Assembly: GCA_002482765.1 (NCBI GenBank)
Contig: DLGP01000004.1
Span: 1-25,214, forward strand
Reading direction: 5' to 3'
Source of the DNA: Alphaproteobacteria bacterium UBA7691
GTDB taxonomy: Bacteria; Pseudomonadota; Alphaproteobacteria; Ferrovibrionales; Ferrovibrionaceae
Length of the DNA: 25,214 bases
Shown: positions 8,105 to 14,888 of the stretch, piece by piece
Layout: each line of letters opens with the position of its first letter
How positions within the stretch are numbered: position 1 is the first letter of the stretch
Position numbers and translations under genes: made by a program
Notes under the pieces: model-generated
Database searches by the model: none
The model's input: the letters and a program-made list of their open reading frames with translations, nothing else
What the model was told of the DNA's origin: nothing

Positions 8105-8115
8105 TATAATATAAT
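8105..8115 (+). promoter_or_regulatory. AT-rich promoter region before the DUF6916-like gene
   Basis: The gap 8073-8153 is extremely AT-rich against a GC-rich background and holds two overlapping perfect -10 hexamers TATAAT (8105-8110 and 8110-8115). No -35 with standard spacing is convincing; TTGATA at 8091 is too close. The following gene has a good GAGGGG ribosome site, so a promoter here is likely but not precisely placed. Confidence 0.4.
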
Positions 8116-8153
8116 AATTACTGTATGAAATTTGGATATGAGGGGGTGAATAC

Positions 8154-8456
8154 ATGGGTATTCTTACTGTTGACGAATTTCATCCCATGGCAGGCGGCAA
8201 TTTCCAGATCATAATCGATGAGCAGCCGGCAGTGGAAATCCGGCTATCGGAAATACGGGCGCAGCAGGTGCGCGATTTTCCGGGCAAGCTGCGCGAGCCA
8301 TTCTCGCTGTTTTTTGAGGGCGGACAGGGGGTGTTCTGCCCACAAGGCAATTACCGGCTGCGCCATGCTGCCAGTGGCTGGGAGGCGGAGATGTTCATTG
8401 TGCCGGTGGGCGAGGTGCCGGATGGCGGTTATCGCTATCAGGCGGTATTCAACTAA
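8154..8456 (+). CDS. DUF6916-like small protein
   Basis: A 100-aa acidic protein beginning MGILTVDEFHPMAGGNFQI, with no signal peptide, no membrane segment and one Cys. Its pattern (opening 'F-x-P-x-x-G-x-x-F-x-I' strand, a middle stretch with PFSLFFEG, and a closing strand 'P-V-G-E-x-P-D-G-x-x-Y-x-A-V-F-N') resembles the DUF6916 family, which in my memory is often found near MdpB-type tail-collar genes, as here. Function is unknown. A GAGGGG lies 8 nt before the ATG. It is preceded by its own AT-rich promoter region and converges on the GNAT gene, their stop codons overlapping at 8453-8456. The ORF is confident; the family name is moderately so. Confidence 0.7.
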   Translation: MGILTVDEFHPMAGGNFQIIIDEQPAVEIRLSEIRAQQVRDFPGKLREPFSLFFEGGQGVFCPQGNYRLRHAASGWEAEMFIVPVGEVPDGGYRYQAVFN

Positions 8457-8947
8457 TCAGCGCGCCACTGCATCAGCCGATATGGGCCATGCTCGCCGGT
8501 TTCAACAAAGCCGAGCCGGTCATAAAGCCGCCGCGCCGGGTTGAAGATTTCAACATGGATGCTGACGCTGCGGCCGCTGGCGCGCGCTTCAGCAAACACG
8601 GCTTCCAGGATATGGCGCCCCAGCCCCTGATTACGCTGTGCCAGCAACAGGCCGATATCAATGATCCGGATATCCTGCGGCGCACCGCGATAGAGATAAA
8701 GCCGGCCGATGGCGGCAGCGGCACGCTCGATCACCAGGAAGTCGGCATCGTAATAGGCACGGGCATAATGCTGGCGCTGCGCCGCGCATTGCTGCGCCAG
8801 GAATAGCAGCTTGTGCTCATCCGGCCAGCCAACCTGGGCCAGTTCCTGCCAGCGCATCTCGGCATAAAGCTGCTGGATGAAGCCGGCATCTGCTGGTGTT
8901 TCCGGGCGGAAACTCAGCCCCGCCAGATCAAGCCCTTCAAACGCCAT
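8453..8947 (-). CDS. GNAT family N-acetyltransferase
   Basis: A cytoplasmic acyl-CoA-dependent N-acetyltransferase of unknown substrate, 164 aa from the ATG at 8947. The fold is visible as an N-terminal LSFRPETPADAGFIQQLY, the central strand IRIIDIGLLLAQRNQGLGRHIL (acetyl-CoA loop of Q/R-x-x-G-x-G/A type, here QRNQGLG), and the C-terminal HVEIFNPARRLYDRLGFVETGE, the usual 'N-x-x-A-x-x-x-Y-x-x-x-G-F' motif. A TTG at 8959 would add four residues. It follows the tail-collar gene in the same direction with a gap of 15 bases or fewer, so it probably belongs to that operon. It might modify a collar protein or a peptide, but nothing in the sequence shows the target. Confidence 0.88.
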   Translation of the reverse strand: MAFEGLDLAGLSFRPETPADAGFIQQLYAEMRWQELAQVGWPDEHKLLFLAQQCAAQRQHYARAYYDADFLVIERAAAAIGRLYLYRGAPQDIRIIDIGLLLAQRNQGLGRHILEAVFAEARASGRSVSIHVEIFNPARRLYDRLGFVETGEHGPYRLMQWRAD

Positions 8948-8962
8948 GCCTGCCAGCAAGCC

Positions 8963-9508
8963 TCAGCTGTTGAAATCAGGGTAAATGCCGTTGGTGCAGA
9001 TGCAGAAGTTTAGCGTCATGAAAGGCTGGCGGTTTTCATGTGGGCTGCTGCCACCAAAAACCGAAATCGCCTGCGGCGACAAGGTGGTGTCAGGCTGCGC
9101 ATTGGAAAAGGCCGTGCTGGCCTTGTTGTTGATCACCACCAGGCCGGGCACCGCATTGGCGCCTGGCTTGTTGGTCTGATTAACGGCTTGGCCCTGGATT
9201 TCGCCGACCAAGGCATGGTCATGGATCGGGCTTTGCGCCGGAGTCAGTGTTACGGTTTCGGTGCCGGAAAATTTGTTGAGATTGGAATAGCTGCTATCTG
9301 TCATGGCGGCTGCGCCCATCACGAGCTGTGATTGCAGATTGGGCACATTGAAGGTTTGCTCCTTGGCATCCCCGCCATAGAGCGTGCCGATAAGCGAGTA
9401 AAGCGCCGGGAATTGCTGCCCTGTGAGCAGCACGCCATTGCAAAAGCACCAGTCTTGGGGCGGATAGTTGAAAGCAAAAATGCGGATTTCGCCGATAAAG
9501 GGGTCCAT
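8963..9508 (-). CDS. Phage tail collar domain protein (MdpB/COG4675 type), copy 3
   Basis: A 181-aa tail-collar protein. It opens with MDPFIGEIRIFAFNYPPQDW and has the 'Y-S-L-I-G-T-L-Y-G-G-D' and 'F-N-V-P-N-L' collar motifs, a Thr/Ser/Asn-rich middle with a H-x-H pair (IHDHAL), and the family ending QPFMTLNFCICTNGIYP. Such proteins resemble the collar region of phage short tail fibres, but in many bacteria they occur as tandem chromosomal genes without other phage genes ('Microcystis-dependent protein' family). No secretion signal is visible. ATG 9508 has a GGGAG upstream. It is the third gene of the minus-strand operon and is followed by the GNAT gene. Confidence 0.9.
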   Translation of the reverse strand: MDPFIGEIRIFAFNYPPQDWCFCNGVLLTGQQFPALYSLIGTLYGGDAKEQTFNVPNLQSQLVMGAAAMTDSSYSNLNKFSGTETVTLTPAQSPIHDHALVGEIQGQAVNQTNKPGANAVPGLVVINNKASTAFSNAQPDTTLSPQAISVFGGSSPHENRQPFMTLNFCICTNGIYPDFNS

Positions 9509-9524
9509 TCTTTTTGCTCCCGGA

Positions 9525-10076
9525 TCAGGTTGGCCGAACTGGAAAAGTGCCGAGGTTGCAGATGATGTAATTCAGCGTGCGGTTCGGCATGATGTTGTTA
9601 TGGGCCTGGCCGCCGCCAGCGGCCTGCAAGGCCGCATCGGCGAAACTGAAGGCTTTGCCGGTGGCGGCTTCCAGCGCGTAAGGGCTGACCGTGACATCGG
9701 ATTGCGACAGGGTGAATGTATCGCCCGGGATGGTGGCGGTGGCGTTGCTGGTAGTGGCGAAAAACTGATGGTTATGGGCTGGAATCTGGCTGGCTTGCAA
9801 AGTGACCGTTGTAAACCCGCCATTCTTTCCGATGCTGTAATTTGTGGCCGGCAAAGTGCCGTTGGTGCCTGGGCCGCTACCCATATGCAGCGGCACCCGA
9901 TTGCGCAGATCGGGCAGATTGAAATTGGTGCGGCCATCGCCGCCATAGCGGATGCCGATCAACGCATAAAGTGTTTCATGGCCCCTGATCGTAAGGCTGC
10001 TGCCATCACACCAGAGCCAGCCTGCCGGCAATCTGGGAACCGGCCAGATTTTGATTTCACCAATATAGGAATCCAT
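9525..10076 (-). CDS. Phage tail collar domain protein (MdpB/COG4675 type), copy 2
   Basis: A 183-aa paralogue of its two neighbours. It starts MDSYIGEIKIWPVPRLPAGW and has LYALIGIRYGGDG, FNLPDLRNRVPLHMG, a H-x-H (PAHNHQF), and the ending MPNRTLNYIICNLGTFP. The start is set at 10076 because GGGAGG stands eight bases upstream and the sequence aligns with the paralogues; a longer frame from 10163 adds 29 residues with no family likeness and overlaps the upstream gene. It is the most diverged of the three, with TLNYIICNLG where the others have LNFCI. Role as for copy 3: a structural or surface-type protein, function not established. Confidence 0.9.
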   Translation of the reverse strand: MDSYIGEIKIWPVPRLPAGWLWCDGSSLTIRGHETLYALIGIRYGGDGRTNFNLPDLRNRVPLHMGSGPGTNGTLPATNYSIGKNGGFTTVTLQASQIPAHNHQFFATTSNATATIPGDTFTLSQSDVTVSPYALEAATGKAFSFADAALQAAGGGQAHNNIMPNRTLNYIICNLGTFPVRPT

Positions 10077-10137
10077 TACATATGCCTCCCGCACTTGGTC
10101 AGTTGGTGTTTTTGCATCGGTGGTGAAACCCGGGCCG

Positions 10138-10668
10138 TCATGGGCGTGGTGGGTAATAACCAAGCAGTGCGATGCAGAAGTTGAGCGCCAGGTAAGGCTG
10201 CATGTTGCTATGCGCTGCGTTGCCGCCGGTGCTCGATATGGTGGCGGGATTCAATGCCGCCATGCTGTTGGCTGTTGGCGCAGCATAGATATTCACACTC
10301 GACTGGGCGTAGATGCAGCCAGTCGGATTTATGCTGTTGCCCGCTGCCTTATTGGCGGTCAATTGATGCGTGTGGGCGGGAAATTGCGCCGTTGTCAGCG
10401 TTACCGTTTCCGCGCCGCCCTTGGCGCCCATGGCATAAGGCGTCAATCCGTTCAGGGTTGCGGCATTGGTGGCATAGCCCAAAGGGCTGCGGCCGCGCAG
10501 GTCCGGCAAGTTGAAGTTCTTGGTGTCATGCCCGAAATAGGCACCGATCAACGAATACAAGGCTGCGTTCTGCTGGGTCGCTAGCGATTGCCCATCGCAA
10601 CTGGCCCAGCCCTGCGGCGCATAGTCAAAGGCATTGATCCGGATTTCCCCGATAAATGGGTCGGTCAT
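10138..10668 (-). CDS. Phage tail collar domain protein (MdpB/COG4675 type), copy 1
   Basis: A 176-aa paralogue, first gene of the operon. It starts MTDPFIGEIRINAFDYAPQGW and has LYSLIGAYFGHD, FNLPDLRGRSPLGYA, a H-x-H (PAHTHQL), and the ending MQPYLALNFCIALLGYYP. GAGGGGGATGTC precedes the chosen ATG at 10668; a frame from 10689 adds seven residues. There are no baseplate, sheath, capsid or lysis genes nearby, so this is not a prophage remnant in any visible sense. The 5' leader carries a terminator-like hairpin and an AT-rich promoter zone shared in motif with the peptide gene at 12804. Confidence 0.9.
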   Translation of the reverse strand: MTDPFIGEIRINAFDYAPQGWASCDGQSLATQQNAALYSLIGAYFGHDTKNFNLPDLRGRSPLGYATNAATLNGLTPYAMGAKGGAETVTLTTAQFPAHTHQLTANKAAGNSINPTGCIYAQSSVNIYAAPTANSMAALNPATISSTGGNAAHSNMQPYLALNFCIALLGYYPPRP

Positions 10669-10726
10669 GACATCCCCCTCCCTTGCCATCGGCCGCCGTC
10701 TCTATTTCGGCGCCAAGTGTTGTGTG

Positions 10727-10751
10727 AAAAAGACACCAGAAAATCTGGTGT
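10727..10751 (-). terminator. Hairpin plus T-run in the leader of the tail-collar operon
   Basis: On the minus strand ACACCAGA (10751-10744), TTT, TCTGGTGT (10740-10733) forms a perfect 8-bp stem with a 3-nt loop, directly followed by CTTTTT. This is a compact rho-independent terminator. It lies 59-83 bases upstream of the first tail-collar start codon and downstream of the candidate promoter at 10803-10808. It could therefore be an attenuator, or a block to read-through. As DNA it is also an 8-3-8 dyad that a repressor could bind. Confidence 0.5.
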
Positions 10752-10799
10752 ACTGCAAATAATAAATCCAACTATTGCTAGATTTACTTATGTATTCAT

Positions 10800-10819
10800 C
10801 AAATTATATACATTCGTAT
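10800..10819. promoter_or_regulatory. AT-rich shared motif, copy 1, with candidate tail-collar promoter
   Basis: These 20 bases match 12758-12777 at 17 of 20 positions; the core TATACATT-C/T-GTAT is identical except for one base and includes the inverted pair ATACA...TGTAT in the second copy. A minus-strand TATAAT (10808-10803) abuts the core. No strong -35 was found, so an activator-type site is possible. The motif lies in the 311-base gap (10669-10979) between the divergent tail-collar operon and kinase gene. That gap otherwise holds only the hairpin at 10727-10751 and a direct repeat GTATTCAT (10792-10799, 10816-10823). Confidence 0.5.
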
Positions 10820-10979
10820 TCATAATAATCTGAATGACAATAAATATTTCTGAGTTGAGTATTATCGTAGGTGCTGTCCATACGGCATGGTCATCCAAAG
10901 CCTTCTGATTCGGGCGTATTGGCGCTACTGATGATCGAATGGTGGGTTGATATCAAACCAGCAGGATGCCTTTTTGCAC

Positions 10980-11900
10980 ATGAAAGAGGTTGAAAACGAT
11001 TATCTGCTGTGTGGCTGGCGTGTGGCGAGTGCGTTGCCACTGCCTGATCTGCTGCCCTGGCGCGGCGATGACCGGGCGCCGGATTTGCACATCACACTGG
11101 GGCCGGTGCCCGAGCGGCTGGATGATCTGATTCTGGACCGGCCATTGCTGCAAGTTGCCGCCGACAAGAGCTGCCGATTTGCGGTTCCCGGGGTGGCTAG
11201 CTATCTGATCGACGGCCAAGGCAGCCATGTGGTGGTTGACCCAGCCCTTGATCCTGTCGCGCCGGATATTCGGGTGTTTCTGTTCGGCACTGTATTCGGC
11301 ATCATCTGTTATCGCCGCGGCCTGCTGCCGCTGCATGCCAGTTGTGTGCAGATGGGCGATACGGCCGTGGCCTTTGCCGGCCCGTCCGGCATGGGCAAAT
11401 CCACCCTGGCTGCCAGCCTGATGCGGCGCGGCTTTGCCGTGCTGGCGGATGATGTGACCGTGGTGGATTTCTCCGCACAGGGCGGCCCGCAGGTGCTGCC
11501 GGCCTTTCCGCGCCTGAAACTGTGGCGTGATGCCATGCAGCGTATTGCAGCGCCCACCGATGGCGTGGAGCGCAGCCGCCAAATGTTGGACAAGTTTCAT
11601 CTGCCGGTGGAGGCGGCCTTTCAGGGCGCGCCTTTGCCGCTCAAGGCGATTTTTCATCTCAGCCCGGAAGCAACTGATAGTGGCCTGCGTCGCCTGCACG
11701 GGGCGGAGGTGGTGATCCGGCTGGGGCAGGATTTATACCGCAATGGCATCATGGTGCGGTTTGGCCTTTCAGCCCAATTGCTGCCGGCACTTGCGGCGCT
11801 GGCGGCTTTGCCGGGCGGCTGCTGGCTGCTTCAGCACGCGCATGAAGCCGGCGGGCTGGAACGCAGCATTGCCACCATCCTGCGGCAGATGGCGCCATGA
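10980..11900 (+). CDS. HPr kinase-like (HprK-related) protein, candidate lasso-peptide kinase
   Basis: A 306-aa protein of the HprK-related group found in RiPP and 'HPr-rel' gene clusters, not a true PTS HPr kinase. The N-terminal half has the usual 'G-W-x-V-A-S-A-L-P-L-P-D-L' opening. The C-terminal half has the P-loop GPSGMGKS (134-141) and a Walker B-like VLADDV (154-159), preceded by LPLHASCV. Homologous kinases phosphorylate the C-terminal Ser of the lasso precursor in the paeninodin system; the substrate here is inferred. I chose ATG 10980; a TTG at 10947 would add 11 residues. The stop overlaps the sulfotransferase start as ATGA. Gene order (kinase, sulfotransferase, peptide, cyclase) ties it to the peptide. 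The alternative is an HprK-related kinase A of an HPr-rel-A system. Confidence 0.82.
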   Translation: MKEVENDYLLCGWRVASALPLPDLLPWRGDDRAPDLHITLGPVPERLDDLILDRPLLQVAADKSCRFAVPGVASYLIDGQGSHVVVDPALDPVAPDIRVFLFGTVFGIICYRRGLLPLHASCVQMGDTAVAFAGPSGMGKSTLAASLMRRGFAVLADDVTVVDFSAQGGPQVLPAFPRLKLWRDAMQRIAAPTDGVERSRQMLDKFHLPVEAAFQGAPLPLKAIFHLSPEATDSGLRRLHGAEVVIRLGQDLYRNGIMVRFGLSAQLLPALAALAALPGGCWLLQHAHEAGGLERSIATILRQMAP

Positions 11901-12733
11901 GCGGCTTCTACTGGATCGCCTCCTACCCCAAATCCGGCAATACCTGGCTGCGGCTGGCGCTCGCCGCCCTGTTGCATCCGGACAAGGCCTTGCCGTCTGA
12001 TGCCAATACCGGCTTTGCGCCCAATGCCAGCCAGCTTTACGATCTGGAAGAAGCCCTGGATGTGGAAAGCAGCGATCTCAGCCTGGCGGAACTGGAGGCG
12101 TTGCGCCCCGTGGCCTATCGCATGCTGGCACAGCAGGCCAAGCGGCCGCTCTTCCGCAAGGTGCATGATGCCTGGAGCCGCATCCCCGGCGGCGAGCCGC
12201 TTTTCCCGCCCGAGGTGACGCTGGGCGCGTTTTACATCGTGCGCGATCCGCGTGACGTGGCGGTTTCCTGGTCGCATTTTGCCGCGCAGCCGCTGGATGC
12301 CGCCGTGAACAGCCTGTGCAATCCGGCTGGCCTGCTGCTGGGGCGGCCAGACCGGGCGCGCTTCAATCTGCCGCAGCGCCTGTCCTCCTGGAGCGGCCAT
12401 GTGCAGAGCTGGCTGGAGGCGCCGGGCAGGCCCTGCTGCCTGTTGCGCTATGAGGACATGCTGGCCGACCCGCTGGGCAGTCTGCGCCGCGCAGCGTTTT
12501 ATGCCGGTATACCGCATGACCAGGCCGATCTTGAGCGAGCCGTGGCCGCCACGGATTTTGTTGTTTTGCAGCAGGCCGAAGCCCGCCATGGCTTTGATGG
12601 CGGCCAGCCAAAAGGCGTGCGGTTTTTCCGTACTGGCCGTGCCGGCGGCTGGCGTGACTGTCTGACCCCGCAGCAGGCCGATCTGCTGGCCGCAAGCCAG
12701 GGCGCGATGATGCGCCAATTGGGCTACCTATAG
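11897..12733 (+). CDS. PAPS-dependent sulfotransferase domain protein
   Basis: A 278-aa soluble sulfotransferase, transferring sulfate from PAPS to a hydroxyl or amine. The 5'-phosphosulfate loop is YPKSGNTW (10-17), the 3'-phosphate site is R116-DPRD...S124 (YIVRDPRDVAVSW), and K88-V-H90 provides the usual K-x-H catalytic position. LLRYEDML and a C-terminal FRTGRAGGWRDCLT (the R-x-G-x-x-G-x-W motif of PAPS binding) complete the family pattern. It overlaps the kinase gene by four bases, so the two are translated together, and it precedes the candidate precursor by 70 bases. A Ser/Thr in the peptide is the most natural substrate, but a metabolite or glycan is possible. Confidence 0.9.
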   Translation: MSGFYWIASYPKSGNTWLRLALAALLHPDKALPSDANTGFAPNASQLYDLEEALDVESSDLSLAELEALRPVAYRMLAQQAKRPLFRKVHDAWSRIPGGEPLFPPEVTLGAFYIVRDPRDVAVSWSHFAAQPLDAAVNSLCNPAGLLLGRPDRARFNLPQRLSSWSGHVQSWLEAPGRPCCLLRYEDMLADPLGSLRRAAFYAGIPHDQADLERAVAATDFVVLQQAEARHGFDGGQPKGVRFFRTGRAGGWRDCLTPQQADLLAASQGAMMRQLGYL

Positions 12734-12757
12734 GCGGATAATCTTGAATAGGATCGA

Positions 12758-12789
12758 CAATTAATATACATTTGTATGTGCCTTATAAC
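12758..12789 (+). promoter_or_regulatory. AT-rich shared motif, copy 2, upstream of the peptide gene
   Basis: The 20 bases 12758-12777 repeat the motif of 10800-10819 at 17 of 20 positions. Its core contains ATACA-TT-TGTAT, a perfect 5-bp inverted repeat. A -10-like TATAAC (12784-12789) follows six bases after the core. No consensus -35 is present at 16-18 bp. The local AT richness in a GC-rich operon and position just before the peptide gene suggest a separate regulated promoter for peptide and cyclase. Confidence 0.5.
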
Positions 12790-12803
12790 TTTATGGTGCC
12801 GCC

Positions 12804-12986
12804 ATGCTTAAAAACATTCAAAACAGCATGCCTGAAAAAATCCGGCAATCTGATGGTGTGCCATTCCCCTCCGCGCCGTGCCCGAAATGGCATACGCCCC
12901 GCTTGAGCCAATATGGCATCGCCGGCCATACCGCGATCACCAATTGCGGCAGCGGGACTGACGGCGTGATCTGCCAGTCTTCTTGA
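12804..12986 (+). CDS. Candidate lasso-type RiPP precursor peptide (60 aa)
   Basis: A 60-aa peptide between the sulfotransferase and the cyclase-like gene. Residues 29-38 (WHTPRLSQYG) fit the lasso-leader pattern Y/W-x2-P-x-L-x3-G bound by B1/RRE proteins. The last 22 residues are Gly/Ser/Thr-rich with two Cys (48, 57), a single acidic residue (Asp53) and a Ser-Ser C-terminus. If Thr43 is the usual -2 Thr, the core is ITNCGSGTDGVICQSS and Asp53 is position 9, an allowed ring size. Spacing from Gly38 to Thr43 is one residue shorter than the usual consensus, and core position 1 would be Ile rather than the common Gly. The ribosome site is weak; Met9 is an alternative start. The 38-aa N-terminus before the motif end is fairly long. 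It could also belong to another RRE-dependent RiPP class. Confidence 0.65.
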   Translation: MLKNIQNSMPEKIRQSDGVPFPSAPCPKWHTPRLSQYGIAGHTAITNCGSGTDGVICQSS

Positions 12987-13023
12987 GGCGGCATGTGGGC
13001 ATGATGATGCCAAAATCCGGGCC

Positions 13024-14886
13024 GTGAAGGGATTTATCGGCTATTTCGCGCCGCAAACGGCGGCAGATTCCGGTTTCAGCGCGCAATTCCAGCAATTCTG
13101 CCGTCATTTCACCGGTCGACGGGTAATCCAGACCGGCCCGCTGGCATTCTCTGCGGCAGATTCTCGGCAGGCGGATGGCGCGTGGCTTGGCTGGGAAGGC
13201 CGCCTTGATAATGCCGAGGCTTTGCGGCGCGAAGGTACCGCGCCGGCAGCGGACGAATCTGCCCTGCTGCTTGAACGGGTCCGGCGCCAAGGCATCCCGG
13301 CTTTGGCAAAACTGCGCGGTCCCTTTGCCCTGGCCTGCTGGGATGAGGCCGCGCAACAATTGCTGCTGGCCGGCGATCAGCTTGGGCTGAACACGGTGTT
13401 TTATGCCCGCCTGGCCGGCGGACTGGTATTTTCCTCCAGCCTGCGGGCTTTGCTGGCCTTGCCCGGCCTGAAGCGTGATCTGAACGAAAATTATCTGGCC
13501 GCCCTGCTCTGCGATGTGGTGCCGGAAGTCGATGCCACGCTTTATGCCGCGATCCGCCGCGTGCCGGCGGCCTGTGCGCTGCTGGTTGATCCCTCGGGCC
13601 ATACAAAAATGCAGCAATACTGGCAGCCGGATTGGCGCCGCCGCATCCGGCATCGGCAGGATCAGGATTATGTGGAAGAAGCACGCGCGCTGCTGGATCA
13701 GGCGGTGCGGCGGCAGATCGCCGGCCTTGATCCGCTGGTCTGCCAGTTGAGTGGCGGGCTGGATTCCGGCGCGGTGGCGGCCACTGCCGCCCGGCTGCGC
13801 CCCGGCCAGCCGGTGCATGTGCTCACCATGGCGCCGCCGGATGGCGTGGCGCGGCGGCAAGTGCCGCATCAGATCAGTGACGAGCGGCCAGCGGCACAAT
13901 CGGTTGCCGCGCTGCACCCCAATATGCGCTGGCAGGGCCTGACATCGGCGGTGCTGCACCGGCTGGATCACAACCCGCAGCAGCTTTTCCTGGAGCTTGG
14001 CATGCCGGCGCGCAACATGATGAATATTGGCTGGTTCGGGCCGTTATTCGATCAGGCGCGCGCCTTGGGCGCCAATGCCATCCTGACCGGCAATTTCGGC
14101 AACATGACGCTGACCTGGGATGGCACCAGCGGCCTGGCCGGCTGGGCGCGGAACGGCCGGTGGCTGCGGCTCGGGCGCGAGATTGCCGCATTGCACCGGC
14201 AGAGTGGCATTGCTGTGGCCAAGCTGCTCTATCGCCATGCGCTACGGCCGCTGCTATCGCCCGCCGCACAGCACTGGCTGGATCGGCAACGCGGCCTGCC
14301 TTTGCCCGATGCCCGGCAACACAGCGCCATCCATCCGGATTTTGCAGCCGCTACCGGCATCGATCGGCGCGGCCTGGCGATGGGGCATGATTATGATGGC
14401 GACACTGAAACCATGCGGCGGCGCTGGCTCAGCCGCATCCAGACATTGCCGCCGATCCTGGCGCCGCTGGGCGAAATGCTGGGACTGGAATTGCGTGATC
14501 CCACGGCTGATATTGATCTGCTGGAATATTGCTTTGCCGTGCCGGACGAGCAGTATCTGCGCCACGGCACCAGCCGCTGGCTTGCCCGCCGTGTGCTGGC
14601 TGATCGCTTGCCGCCGCAGGTGCTGAACGAAACCCGGCGCGGCCTGCAAGGCGCCGACTTTTTGCACCGCATGACCCTGCAACGTGAACACAGCATGGCA
14701 ATGCTGGCGGCGTTGCGGGCATCGCCACTGGCCGCGCGGGTGCTGGACCTGGATCGCATGCAGCGATTGATGGCGGATTGGCCCACGGATGCAGCAGCAG
14801 CCGGCTTTGGCGAATATGGCGCCGTGCTCAATCGCGGCTTGCATATCGGCGCCTTCCTGCGCTGGATCGAAGGCGGCAATCAATAA
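13024..14886 (+). CDS. Asparagine synthetase-like protein, probable lasso-type macrolactam cyclase
   Basis: A 620-aa protein with an N-terminal class II glutamine amidotransferase-like domain (about 1-200) and a C-terminal ATP-dependent synthetase domain with the PP-loop LSGGLDS (242-248). The start is MKGFIGYF, so the Cys2 nucleophile needed for glutaminase activity is absent. Loss of this Cys is typical of lasso cyclases (McjC type) and beta-lactam synthetases, which adenylate a carboxylate and form an amide without glutamine. Here the predicted substrate is Asp53 of the peptide 38 bases upstream. GTG 13024 is the only in-frame start that keeps the domain's beginning; the ribosome site is poor. 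It converges with the PqqD gene, two bases apart. A housekeeping asparagine synthetase is unlikely for the reason given. Confidence 0.87.
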   Translation: MKGFIGYFAPQTAADSGFSAQFQQFCRHFTGRRVIQTGPLAFSAADSRQADGAWLGWEGRLDNAEALRREGTAPAADESALLLERVRRQGIPALAKLRGPFALACWDEAAQQLLLAGDQLGLNTVFYARLAGGLVFSSSLRALLALPGLKRDLNENYLAALLCDVVPEVDATLYAAIRRVPAACALLVDPSGHTKMQQYWQPDWRRRIRHRQDQDYVEEARALLDQAVRRQIAGLDPLVCQLSGGLDSGAVAATAARLRPGQPVHVLTMAPPDGVARRQVPHQISDERPAAQSVAALHPNMRWQGLTSAVLHRLDHNPQQLFLELGMPARNMMNIGWFGPLFDQARALGANAILTGNFGNMTLTWDGTSGLAGWARNGRWLRLGREIAALHRQSGIAVAKLLYRHALRPLLSPAAQHWLDRQRGLPLPDARQHSAIHPDFAAATGIDRRGLAMGHDYDGDTETMRRRWLSRIQTLPPILAPLGEMLGLELRDPTADIDLLEYCFAVPDEQYLRHGTSRWLARRVLADRLPPQVLNETRRGLQGADFLHRMTLQREHSMAMLAALRASPLAARVLDLDRMQRLMADWPTDAAAAGFGEYGAVLNRGLHIGAFLRWIEGGNQ

Positions 14887-14888
14887 GC

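Noticed and set aside
8963..10668. Prophage or contractile-injection remnant
   Set aside because: Only collar-domain genes are present; no sheath, baseplate, tube, capsid, integrase or lysis gene, and tandem MdpB-type collar genes are known outside phages.
12783..13013. A 76-aa minus-strand frame opposite the peptide gene
   Set aside because: No family pattern and no ribosome site; the plus-strand peptide has the leader motif and right context.
13024..14886. Ordinary asparagine synthetase B
   Set aside because: The nucleophile Cys2 is missing and the gene sits behind a lasso-like precursor with an RRE and a kinase.
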